From assembly GCF_029023725.1 (NCBI RefSeq), contig NZ_CP119075.1, positions 1,483,501-1,547,500 on the forward strand: a stretch of 64,000 nt of DNA, in the 5' to 3' direction. Below, piece by piece: positions 1 through 8,192 of the stretch. The notes beneath the pieces were generated by a model that saw nothing but the letters and a program-made list of their open reading frames with translations, did no database searches and was not told the DNA's origin. The stretch is from Synoicihabitans lomoniglobus (GTDB lineage Bacteria; Verrucomicrobiota; Verrucomicrobiia; Opitutales; Opitutaceae). A program made the position numbers and the translations under genes. Numbering within the stretch: the first letter of the stretch is position 1; every line of letters begins with the position of its first letter.

Positions 1-1
1 C

Positions 2-679
2 CTGCGTATGGTTATGACAGAAAAAACAGTCTTTCTTGCTCAATGTGTTTACATGAAGGATGTGCTGGAAAAATACGAGTTCGATCATTTTTACCACGAG
101 CATACGATGATGCACTCCGTAACGCCCCTGAAGCGGGCCTTTGAGCGGCATGGCATGCGGCTGCTAAATGTCGATTATTACGACGTGCATGGCGGATCCT
201 TCGTCCTCGCAGTTGGGTTGGAGAATTGCGTTCATGAGACATTGCCCTCTGTAGCCGAAGCGATCGCTGCTGAAGAGGCGTTCGGCATGAACAAATTCAA
301 TACTTTCGAAAGATTCACCAAAAAGGTGGAAGCCAATCGAGAAGATCTAATTGCTTTACTGCGCGATCTTAAGATGGAGGGAAAATCCGTTTACGCTCTT
401 GGAGCCCCTTTAAAGGGCAGCACTCTCTTAAATTATTGCGGGATCGGTCCTGATCTCGTTCAGCTGGCTACGGAAGTCAACCAGTTCAAAATTGGTAAGC
501 TGACACCCGGAACACACATCCCGATTGTCGAGGAATCGTCATTGGTCAAGCAACCCGATTACTATCTGCTTCTCTCTTGGAATTTCCTTGAATTCTTCCG
601 TCAAAAATATGCGGATTATTTAAAGAGTGGGGGAAAGTTCATCGTTCCGCACCCGGAAGTAAGAGTCATCGAGAATTAA
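2..679 (+). CDS. Sugar C-methyltransferase, C-terminal part (5' end outside window)
   Basis: The frame is open from the first full codon at base 2, so the gene begins upstream and only about the last 226 residues are visible. The visible part matches the C-terminal domain of SAM-dependent C-methyltransferases that act on nucleotide-linked deoxysugars (Methyltransf_14 type). Near its start it has the characteristic stretch FDHFYHEHTMMHSV, followed by RHGMRLLNVDYYDVHGGS. The zinc-binding N-terminus and the SAM-binding Rossmann core are missing only because of the window edge. It ends three bases before the next glycosyltransferase, so the two are probably cotranscribed in a surface-polysaccharide operon. 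Base composition is more AT-rich than the later parts of the window. Confidence 0.8.
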   Translation: MRMVMTEKTVFLAQCVYMKDVLEKYEFDHFYHEHTMMHSVTPLKRAFERHGMRLLNVDYYDVHGGSFVLAVGLENCVHETLPSVAEAIAAEEAFGMNKFNTFERFTKKVEANREDLIALLRDLKMEGKSVYALGAPLKGSTLLNYCGIGPDLVQLATEVNQFKIGKLTPGTHIPIVEESSLVKQPDYYLLLSWNFLEFFRQKYADYLKSGGKFIVPHPEVRVIEN

Positions 680-682
680 CCT

Positions 683-1948
683 GTGGGTTCAGTCCAAATT
701 CAAGCGCAGGATTTCACCGTTCCGCGCCCGAAGCGTATCATGGATCTCTCCGGGAAAAAAATCCTAATCTGCGAAGAAGCTCTCATTGACCAAAAGGGCC
801 ACTTCCAGACTTGGATTCGTGCCATTCGGCAGATGCATCTTGACGCGGGGGCGCAGGTTTTTGTGGCAGGAAATGAAGCGGTGGTGGACGACGTCCGCTC
901 GGATCTGGCTGTGCTGCCGATCTACACGGTGAATAGCTGGGATCAAAAAAAACTTGGAAGCCTGCCAGCGTGGCGGCGGCACTTTCGTGTATTTGCACAG
1001 AATTGGCGAATCTTTTGGCAAACCCGAAAGGCACTACGTGCTGCCGGACCGGTCGACGCCCTTTTTTTTACCGCCGTTCGCGTCCACCATCTCATCGGGC
1101 TCCGGTTGCTTTGCATGTGGGGGCTGGGGCACCGCTTTAAAAAGCTCACCTGCTTTCTTCTTACCAGCCAAGCCGAATACAATGCTGATTTCACCTCCTT
1201 CCAATTCCCACGTCGGTCCGGCTTAATCGCTCTTGTTCTAAAGTCGTTTAAACGGCTTGTTGAGCGTGGCTCCGTTATCTTGGCAGGGGATAGCCATATC
1301 ACCTGCGCCGAATACGAAAAGCTGACGAATATTCCAATGACGTTGTTTCCGAGTCCCGGAAGCGATCTTCGCTACGTGAAAACCGCGCCAACCAAGGGCG
1401 CGACGGTTTTTACCCTCCTCGGGGTTTCCACTTGGGATAAAGGCATCGATAATTTTCAGTCATCAATCCTCAAATTCCTTGAGCGCAATCCGGAAAGCCA
1501 AGCTACTTTTGTGCTGCAATGGAGCGTCCCCTGCCAGCGCCCCGATGGTTCGATTGTTGAAGTCTCGGAAAAATTAAGGTCAGACCACAGAGTAACTTAT
1601 TTGGAAAGACGACTTTCCAACGAAGAATACGCAACCTACTTTCGTGACGCCGACTTTATCGTTCTTCCCTATCGAAAGATGACTTATTTCAACCGCATTT
1701 CAGGTGTCGCCGTTGAGGCGGCCGTTTCCGGTAAACCAATGATTGTTACGGAAAGCACTTGGCTGGAATGGGCCGTTAACGAGTTTGGCTCTGGTATCGC
1801 GGTTCCTGAAGGCGGAATAGAGGAATTGTGCGCCGCCATCGAGCGTTGCTGTGAAGAACGCGACAGTATTCTCGCTAGAGCCCGAGAACGCATGGCCGTT
1901 GCGAGAGACTACAATTCATCTGAGCGCTATCTTTCCCTCCTTTGGTGA
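683..1948 (+). CDS. Glycosyltransferase, GT4-like
   Basis: Predicted cytosolic glycosyltransferase of 421 residues adding a sugar to a lipid-linked polysaccharide intermediate. The N-terminal half opens with a beta strand (KKILICEEALID). The C-terminal half has a GT-B donor-binding pattern: a GVSTWDKG segment near residue 252, then FIVLPYRKMTYFNRISGVAV and an AAVSGKPMIVTE stretch. It diverges from the classical E-x7-E motif, so donor and acceptor cannot be named. The GTG at 683 lies three bases after the previous stop. An in-frame ATG at 740 (MDLSGKK), just before the first beta strand, is an equally plausible start. Neither has a clear ribosome binding site. Confidence 0.8.
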   Translation: MGSVQIQAQDFTVPRPKRIMDLSGKKILICEEALIDQKGHFQTWIRAIRQMHLDAGAQVFVAGNEAVVDDVRSDLAVLPIYTVNSWDQKKLGSLPAWRRHFRVFAQNWRIFWQTRKALRAAGPVDALFFTAVRVHHLIGLRLLCMWGLGHRFKKLTCFLLTSQAEYNADFTSFQFPRRSGLIALVLKSFKRLVERGSVILAGDSHITCAEYEKLTNIPMTLFPSPGSDLRYVKTAPTKGATVFTLLGVSTWDKGIDNFQSSILKFLERNPESQATFVLQWSVPCQRPDGSIVEVSEKLRSDHRVTYLERRLSNEEYATYFRDADFIVLPYRKMTYFNRISGVAVEAAVSGKPMIVTESTWLEWAVNEFGSGIAVPEGGIEELCAAIERCCEERDSILARARERMAVARDYNSSERYLSLLW

Positions 1949-2336
1949 AAGCCGTAATTGGGGAATACTAGACAGTCGATACCCGCGCCTCTCTTTGCCA
2001 AAGTATTTGCTTCAATACCTAGCAGTCTTTCGGACTTAGGCGAGATTTCCGCGTCAGTCTCAATAAAAAGCTAAGGTTCACGTAACCTGAAGTCCGGGTT
2101 TGGACTGAAATTGAATCCTCCTAACATGCAGGTTAAAAGCGAGGTACGATGTAAATTCATTTTTTATGCCGCCACTCGACAAAAGGCTGCGCATCTGCGA
2201 AAATCAGGTTGTCGAGAGGATGAGCATTCAGCCTCGTGAATTTATAGTGGGCCGATTTTACTGATTTTGGCCAAAATGGCTACTTTTAGCCCCATCTATA
2301 ACTCCAAAAGTATCTGTTTACGAGCTATTTGCATTC
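1949..2336. other. Intergenic AT-rich spacer, no gene seen
   Basis: This stretch of nearly 400 bases holds no convincing reading frame on either strand and no tRNA-like fold. A weak AGTCC/GGACT stem near 2091-2107 lacks a T-run. It probably contains the promoter for the acetyltransferase at 2337, but no -35/-10 pair can be defended by eye. Confidence 0.4.
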
Positions 2337-2894
2337 ATGAGACAGGCTCTACCTATGGATAAACGACTTCTCGCCGGCACCGTCCTGACTTACGCCTACA
2401 ACCATTGGCTGAGCAACTGCCCGTCGCGGCGGGTTCGCCGGGCGTTCCTTCGATGCTACCTGGGAGATATGAGACACGGAACTGGAGTGCAAATGGGCTG
2501 CAAGTTTCTCAATGCCCGGAAAGTCCATCTGGGCGAACGCAATGTGATCAACTTCGGCTGCCTGTTCGATGGTCGCAAATTCGTGATTCGCACCGGCAGT
2601 GATGTCTCCATCGGCCCCGAAGCCAGCATCCTCACCCTCGGCCACGACCCCCAATCCCCCGACTTCGCCGACCGAGGCGGCGACGTCATCATCGGAAACC
2701 GCGTCTGGATCGGCTATCGCGCGATCATCCTGCCCGGCGTCAACATCGGTGAGGGCGCCGTGGTGGCGGCGGGTTCAGTGGTTTCGCGTGATGTCGAGCC
2801 ATACTCCATTGTTGCAGGAATTCCCGCACGGTATGTCAAAAACCGCGAGCGGAATCTAGTCTATCTTTCGTCTCATAACCCCTGGTTGATATAG
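2337..2894 (+). CDS. Hexapeptide-repeat acyltransferase (maltose/serine O-acetyltransferase-like)
   Basis: 185-residue left-handed beta-helix acyltransferase, likely transferring an acetyl group from acetyl-CoA to a sugar of the surface polysaccharide. The LbH repeats run from about residue 60 to 165, with imperfect [LIV]-G-x4 rungs such as VIIGNRVWIGYRAIILPGVNIGEGAVVAAGS (in two turns). The family's catalytic histidine is probably in the TLGHDPQ segment. It ends in the usual AGIPARYVK acyl-CoA-binding tail. Two ATGs, at 2337 and 2355, are possible starts. Its codon use is more GC-rich than that of both flanking genes, suggesting a separate origin within the locus. Confidence 0.88.
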   Translation: MRQALPMDKRLLAGTVLTYAYNHWLSNCPSRRVRRAFLRCYLGDMRHGTGVQMGCKFLNARKVHLGERNVINFGCLFDGRKFVIRTGSDVSIGPEASILTLGHDPQSPDFADRGGDVIIGNRVWIGYRAIILPGVNIGEGAVVAAGSVVSRDVEPYSIVAGIPARYVKNRERNLVYLSSHNPWLI

Positions 2895-2907
2895 TCAAAA
2901 CTAGTCT

Positions 2908-2927
2908 CTTATCGATCTGGCGATAAG
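2908..2927 (+). repeat. Short hairpin after the acetyltransferase
   Basis: CTTATCG and CGATAAG form a perfect 7-bp stem around a six-base loop, 14 bases past the stop codon. No T-run follows, so it may stabilise the mRNA end rather than act as an intrinsic terminator. Confidence 0.35.
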
Positions 2928-3004
2928 CTATATGGTATGCCAAACAGTTCCGTATTGCATTGTGCAGCGACGAGATATCAACACTTTACCGCACAAAAAT
3001 CTTT

Positions 3005-4990
3005 ATGAACGCCAGCCCTGTTATCGACGGCTTTAAATATAGACCCGAAATTGATGGACTTCGTGCATTAGCTGTGCTTGCGGTCATTCTCTTTCATGCT
3101 GGCTTAGGATTAGGTGGTGGCTATGTGGGTGTAGACGTATTTTTTGTTATTTCTGGCTATTTAATCACCTCCCTTATTCTTAGGGAATTGCAGATCGGAA
3201 AATTTCGACTTATCGTCTTCTTGGAAAGGCGTTTAAGGCGCATTATGCCTGCTGCTGTAGTTGCTATTTTTGTTACGCTCGTTAGTGGGTCATTCCTACT
3301 ACTGCCCTCGGATCTTGAAGACTTAGGTTATTCCGCGATAAGTCAGATCATCTTCAGCGCAAACATTTATTTTTATAAAACGACCAACTACTTTGCGGTA
3401 GCATCTGAGGAGATACCGCTCCTCCACACTTGGTCTCTCGCAGTTGAAGAGCAGTTCTATTTGATTTTTCCATTGGTTTTAATGACCACCTTCAAGGTTG
3501 CCGCGTTGCGTAGGAGAGGACCACTCTTGGCTATTTTTTGTTTTGGGTTCCTGTGGAGCTTGGCGATTTGTGTATGGGGAACCCAACACTATTCAACTTT
3601 TACGTTTTTTATGCTTCTTACAAGAGCCTGGGAGTTGCTGCTCGGCGCTATTGTTGCTGTTCTTCCACGCCTTCATGCCCGTGCTAATTTTGCGCTTGTC
3701 ATGGATAGCATGGCCTTGGTGGGCTTGTGTGCCATTGTATCTGCTTGCATTGTTTTTAACTCAAACACGCCTTTTCCCGGAATCGCCGCACTCATACCGT
3801 GCGTAGGTGCAGCGGTGTTCATCTACGCTACTGGCCATCAGACGGCACCAACCCTAGTTTCGCGCGTCATGTCCATGCGCCCACTTGTTTTTATCGGGCT
3901 CATTTCTTACTCACTCTATCTTTTGCATTGGCCGTTGTTCGCTTTCACGTCTTACTGGACATTGAATCAGGCTCCTTTGGAAATTCGTCTAGCCCTCGTT
4001 TTGATTGCCTTCGCTTTGGCATGGTTGTCCTACCGTTATGTGGAAACACCATTTCGGCGGAAGAGTATAGGAGCTACGAGGCGTGAGCTATTTAAATATG
4101 CAATCAGCGGACACCTTGCGTGTTTAGCTATTGGAGTCGCGGCGATCATGAATGTAAATTACCAGAGCTGGCTGTCGCCAGAGCTTCTGGCAATCGACTC
4201 AGCAAGAATTGAGTCGAGAGCTGTTTTAGCCAACAGAACTACATTGTCTGATGCTAAAGCTGGTCAATTACAACGGTTGGGACCGCCCGAACCAGCGCCG
4301 GTATCCTTACTCGTTTGGGGCGATAGTTTGGCACGTGTAATCCTCCCTCCAATTCTGGCTCGGGCGGCTGCAAACGAAACCGCCATCCTGAGTGTCTGGT
4401 ATTCTGGATCTCCTCCTGTGCGCAACTATGTGCCAGCCTCTGAATTTTCACTTGGTCGGGATGCTCCAGAGTTCTCCGAAGCTGTGATAGCGAGCGTCAA
4501 GCAAAAGAAGATTCCTAATGTTCTCTTAGCGGGATGGTGGAGCGAATACTTGCGCACGGCGAAAACAAATGGAGAAAAGGAGGCATTTCTAAATTCACTG
4601 CTTGATACAGTAAAAGCCCTGCGAACGGAAGGAGCTAAAGTATGGCTATTGCAGGAAGTGCCTCACCATCAAGAAGACCCGCTCAAAGCGCTACGCATTC
4701 GGAAGTTCCTCGGGCCGCATTATGTAGCGGCAGACTGGCAAGCAACGAGCCAATCCCACGCAAAATCGTGCGCTTTGTTGCGAGAAAACGCTGCACGCTT
4801 TGCGCAGGCCGGTGCCACAATAATTGATGCGTCCAATTATCTGTTCAATAATGATCAAGGCGTTTTCAAAGCTGAACACAATGGTCTTCCTCTTTACTAT
4901 GATCGCATCCATTTAACGAACGGCGGAGCAGAACTAATTGGCGATTCATTCAACGTTATTTTCGAAAAGTCTATATCAAGTACCCGATAG
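3005..4990 (+). CDS. OafA/YrhL-type membrane acyltransferase with SGNH domain
   Basis: 661-residue O-acyltransferase for cell-surface glycans. The N-terminal acyltransferase-3 domain spans about 380 residues with roughly ten hydrophobic helices. It begins YRPEIDGLRALAVLAVILFH, which contains the family Arg and His. A periplasmic SGNH-like domain follows; the block VSLLVWGDSLARV carries GDS and the DRIHLTNGG block near the end resembles the Asp-x-x-His pair. This two-domain layout matches OafA, which acetylates O-antigen. I chose the ATG at 3005 because the longer frame needs a TTG at 2960 and adds 15 residues unlike the family. The gene is AT-rich like its left neighbours. Confidence 0.9.
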   Translation: MNASPVIDGFKYRPEIDGLRALAVLAVILFHAGLGLGGGYVGVDVFFVISGYLITSLILRELQIGKFRLIVFLERRLRRIMPAAVVAIFVTLVSGSFLLLPSDLEDLGYSAISQIIFSANIYFYKTTNYFAVASEEIPLLHTWSLAVEEQFYLIFPLVLMTTFKVAALRRRGPLLAIFCFGFLWSLAICVWGTQHYSTFTFFMLLTRAWELLLGAIVAVLPRLHARANFALVMDSMALVGLCAIVSACIVFNSNTPFPGIAALIPCVGAAVFIYATGHQTAPTLVSRVMSMRPLVFIGLISYSLYLLHWPLFAFTSYWTLNQAPLEIRLALVLIAFALAWLSYRYVETPFRRKSIGATRRELFKYAISGHLACLAIGVAAIMNVNYQSWLSPELLAIDSARIESRAVLANRTTLSDAKAGQLQRLGPPEPAPVSLLVWGDSLARVILPPILARAAANETAILSVWYSGSPPVRNYVPASEFSLGRDAPEFSEAVIASVKQKKIPNVLLAGWWSEYLRTAKTNGEKEAFLNSLLDTVKALRTEGAKVWLLQEVPHHQEDPLKALRIRKFLGPHYVAADWQATSQSHAKSCALLRENAARFAQAGATIIDASNYLFNNDQGVFKAEHNGLPLYYDRIHLTNGGAELIGDSFNVIFEKSISSTR

Positions 4991-5358
4991 CCTGCATTAA
5001 ACTTACGATCCTACCATTGCACAGCAAAACTTGATTGACTCAAGCATACAGCTATAGGCTGAGAAATTGACCCTTGCGGAGGGTTCGCAAGGAGTTTTTG
5101 CGACGATACCTGAGAACAATGAGACATCAAACTAGATTAGAGTCTATCCCGCAGGTGCAATCAATTGGCATATAGCGAGTAGCGTAAAAACAAAGAGGCC
5201 TGAACCGGGAGTAAATCCTGGTTTGAGCCAAAAAACAGCGTCTATGATTGGGTGTGAATCGAAACCAAAGGACCGTTGCCCCGCAAATTGCCTTTACAAA
5301 TCAAATAATGACCCATTTCTCTCGTGATTCTCAGTAAGTTCACACACGTTTTCAACTA
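4991..5358. other. Intergenic region with terminator and second hairpin
   Basis: Apart from the terminator at 5072-5099, the only structure I see is an AACCGGGA/TCCTGGTT hairpin near 5199-5220. No gene, JUMPStart/ops element or recognised riboswitch core is visible. The sequence is AT-rich and probably includes the promoter for the glycosyltransferase at 5359. Confidence 0.4.
5072..5099 (+). terminator. Probable rho-independent terminator
   Basis: CCTTGCG and CGCAAGG form a perfect 7-bp stem with a 7-base loop, followed by AG and TTTTT. It sits about 80 bases after the OafA-type gene, as expected for an intrinsic terminator of the upstream transcript. Confidence 0.55.
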
Positions 5359-6510
5359 ATGAGAAATCGATTAATATATTATTGTGAATTCTCAATCGGA
5401 GGTATTGCTCGAAACTCGATTGAGCAAGCAACCGCGATCGCGCGCAGGCAAGTGGAGGTCTTGTTCCTGTGCCCAAATGATTGGAATCCCGAGATCAAGA
5501 CTGAAAATCTACGGGTAGTCTCCTGCCTCAATCCTGGACCGAAACATGGCCAATACCCGAAAATTGTCAGCCGAATATTCAACGTTCAAAAGATTCTTTG
5601 CAATGCAATTATACTTTCTTATTACATATGGAAAAATAAAGCGAACACAGTCATGTTTGGTTGTTTTTCCGAATATTTGGCTCCCGTCTGGGTTCCGATG
5701 ATCAAGTTGTTTACCAAGCGAGATGTCGTTTTCGGTGCGATGGCGCTTGATCCAGTCAGAGATTATGTGGTGGGTCCGCTTTGGTGGCACCGATGGTCGA
5801 TTGCCACGGCCTATTCCCTCTTCGGCGAGATATTTCTGCACAAGGAAATTGAGCTGGATACTGTTCGCCCGGTATCCGGACAACGGGTCACCGTCATTCC
5901 ACATGGCCCCTACGAGTATCCGCCATGGCCGGATGCTTTAGCCAGCACTCGAAAAGAATGGGGGATACCGAACGATGCCAAAGTTTTTATTTCATTCGGC
6001 CATCTTAGAACCAATAAGAACCTGATTCTGATTTTTGAGGCGATGAAAGAACTCCCTGAGAATGTTTTTTTGTTAGTTGTCGGCAGTGAGGCAGCGCCTG
6101 GTCAAATGACTTCGAGCGGTTATCGAAACGCCGCCAGAAAAGCTGGAGTTGCTGAACGGGTTCGCTTTATCATACGCTATGTGGGAGACGAAGAGGTCAA
6201 TAGGTTTTTTGGCGCCGCAGACTATGCAATAATGGCCTACTCAAAGTCCTTCCGCTCAACAAGTGGTATTCTACATATCGCTGCTCCATTACGCTTGCCC
6301 GTGCTGGTATCATGTGGTGATGCTCCGCTCGGATCAATGGTCGAAAACTACCACCTTGGCATTCGAATCACGCCTGATTCCGTCGATGAAATTGCCTCTG
6401 GCATGTACAAACTAGTCAGCGAGAATTTTCAGGGCGACTGGGATCGTTTTGAAGCAGACTTTAGTTACGACGAAAACGCTCGAATTGTTATCGCCAGAAT
6501 GTTCGATTAA
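5359..6510 (+). CDS. Glycosyltransferase, GT4-like (AT-rich paralogue)
   Basis: 383-residue GT-B glycosyltransferase. The N-terminus RLIYYCEFSIGGIARNS carries the Gly-rich acceptor-side loop. Mid-protein is a distinctive GPLWWHRWSIATAYS stretch, then VTVIPHGPYE leading into the donor-binding half (FISFGHLRTNKNL). The segment YSKSFRSTSGILHIAAPLRLPVLVS takes the place of the usual E-x7-E region. The protein at about 8.2-9.3 kb is a clear paralogue sharing these blocks, although that gene is GC-rich and this one AT-rich. The pair flanks the nucleotide-sugar dehydrogenase. Donor and acceptor are unknown. Confidence 0.85.
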   Translation: MRNRLIYYCEFSIGGIARNSIEQATAIARRQVEVLFLCPNDWNPEIKTENLRVVSCLNPGPKHGQYPKIVSRIFNVQKILCNAIILSYYIWKNKANTVMFGCFSEYLAPVWVPMIKLFTKRDVVFGAMALDPVRDYVVGPLWWHRWSIATAYSLFGEIFLHKEIELDTVRPVSGQRVTVIPHGPYEYPPWPDALASTRKEWGIPNDAKVFISFGHLRTNKNLILIFEAMKELPENVFLLVVGSEAAPGQMTSSGYRNAARKAGVAERVRFIIRYVGDEEVNRFFGAADYAIMAYSKSFRSTSGILHIAAPLRLPVLVSCGDAPLGSMVENYHLGIRITPDSVDEIASGMYKLVSENFQGDWDRFEADFSYDENARIVIARMFD

Positions 6511-6531
6511 CGGGCTAATAATTTAAATGAT

Positions 6532-7824
6532 ATGAAAATATGTATATTTGGTCTAGGATATGTCGGTTCAGTAACAGCAGCTTGCCTAACAGAGCGAGGA
6601 CATCACGTCATCGGTGTCGACCCACAATTGGAAAAGGTAAATGCGATTAATAGCGGCAGATCGCCGATTGTGGAGCCCTTTTTAGAAGAGCTACTTGCTG
6701 CAGCGAAAAGTGCCAAACGCCTTTCGGCGACGAGCGATGTTCAATCAGCCATAGCAGCAACCGATGTCTCCATCGTATGTGTAGGCACGCCATCACTGGA
6801 ATCTGGCGGACTCGATCTAAGGTTTGTGCGCCAAGTTTGTCGCGAAATCGCAGATGCTTTGATTCACAAAGATACGCCACACTTACTCCTTCTGCGTAGC
6901 ACAATGCTTCCGGGAAGTACGCGAAGCTTGCTTGAATCCACCCTTAAGCCCGTATTTGAAAAGGGAAATCTTGAACTTGTTTTTTGCCCTGAATTTCTAC
7001 GTGAAGGATCTGCAGTTGTAGATTTTCGCAACCCCTCATTAACGGTACTTGGCTCGATGGATGGCTCAGAAGTTCCTTCTGCCGCGTCGTTGTTCGGAGA
7101 GTGTCAATGGCTTGCATGGGAGGGAGCAGAGTTGGTTAAATACGCCTGTAATTACTGGCATGCGCTTAAAGTTGGCTTTGCAAACGAAGTCGGTCGTGTT
7201 AGCAAAAGGATAGGAGTCGATGGCCGAGAATTAATGAAAATCGTGTGCTCTGACTCTGTACTCAATATTTCCAAATACTACATGAAGCCGGGAAATCCGT
7301 TTGGCGGTTCATGTCTGCCGAAAGACGTTTCAGCGCTTAATTGCTTTGCCGCTGAAAACGGTCTGATTCTGCCGTTGCTGGATTCGGTTATACCGTCAAA
7401 TCGGGCGCATACCGACCAATTGCGTGCGCTAGTTTCAGCAGGTGGGCGTGGCACTGTTCTTATCCTCGGGCTATCATTTAAGAAAGATACCGACGACCTA
7501 AGAAACAGCCCGATGGTAGCGCTCGCTGAGGGTCTGTTGAGCGATGGCCGTGATGTAAAAATATTCGACCCCCATTTAAGTGCAAGAGATCTTGTGGGGG
7601 CTAATCTCGCACAAATCACCCGCCGGATGCCTCATCTAACAAAATTGCTTGTATCTGACATAGCCGGGGAACTCCGAATTGCTGATGTGATTGTAGCCGC
7701 TCAACCTGTCGTACCTCTAGACACCTTGCGCGATAATGTAGGCCATGACGCCACAGTCATCGACATAAATGGCTGGGATGGCCTAGATAGCCTGCCCTGC
7801 ATATATAAAGGTCTTTGTTGGTAG
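6532..7824 (+). CDS. Nucleotide-sugar 6-dehydrogenase (GDP-mannose/UDP-glucose type, AlgD-like)
   Basis: 430-residue NAD-dependent four-electron dehydrogenase that oxidises a nucleotide sugar at C6 to the uronic acid, supplying GDP-mannuronate or UDP-glucuronate to the locus. The Rossmann motif GLGYVGSV is at residues 7-14 with D30 at the end of strand 2. The central helix has ELVKYACN with K204 and N208, and the catalytic cysteine is C261 in GGSCLPKD. The IVEPFLEELL segment and overall length resemble AlgD more than Ugd/TuaD, favouring GDP-mannose, but substrate choice cannot be settled by eye. It starts 21 bases after the preceding glycosyltransferase, so probably shares its transcript. Confidence 0.88.
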   Translation: MKICIFGLGYVGSVTAACLTERGHHVIGVDPQLEKVNAINSGRSPIVEPFLEELLAAAKSAKRLSATSDVQSAIAATDVSIVCVGTPSLESGGLDLRFVRQVCREIADALIHKDTPHLLLLRSTMLPGSTRSLLESTLKPVFEKGNLELVFCPEFLREGSAVVDFRNPSLTVLGSMDGSEVPSAASLFGECQWLAWEGAELVKYACNYWHALKVGFANEVGRVSKRIGVDGRELMKIVCSDSVLNISKYYMKPGNPFGGSCLPKDVSALNCFAAENGLILPLLDSVIPSNRAHTDQLRALVSAGGRGTVLILGLSFKKDTDDLRNSPMVALAEGLLSDGRDVKIFDPHLSARDLVGANLAQITRRMPHLTKLLVSDIAGELRIADVIVAAQPVVPLDTLRDNVGHDATVIDINGWDGLDSLPCIYKGLCW

Positions 7825-8153
7825 CGGCTTTAAAGTGGATTTTTACATCGAACTTAATCATCATTGCCGAGAGTCACCTCTCGAATCATGGTGGCAACTT
7901 CTTATCTTGTCCATGGAATGCTTATGGCAGGCCCTTAGCTAAAATCTTTATCCAGTAAGACATAGAGTGTAAAACGGGATTGAAACGTAAATAAAAGGAT
8001 TAGAAAACCGGTTCTGATAAGAACTTTAACATGTCGCCACTGTCGGTTCAACCAATTCGATCAATCTATCAAATCGATCGTGTAACAAAATAGTTAGGAT
8101 CCTGAATTTCGATAATTTGCGGCAGACGTTACATTTTACATTCTAATTTCAAC
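7825..8153. other. AT-rich spacer ending at a composition boundary
   Basis: No open frame of note lies here. The sequence is strikingly AT-rich until about 8160, then changes abruptly to GC-rich coding DNA. Homology of the next protein continues back to about 8150 without a normal start codon, so this spacer may be a recombination junction. Confidence 0.45.
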
Positions 8154-8192
8154 ATAAAAACTCTCTACCACAGTCCCGCCCACGAAGGTGGC

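Noticed and set aside
5150-5300. Possible cobalamin-type or other riboswitch before the glycosyltransferase at 5359
   Set aside because: A GGGTGTGAATCG stretch loosely recalls a riboswitch core, but the conserved boxes and helices are not present and the downstream gene gives no support.
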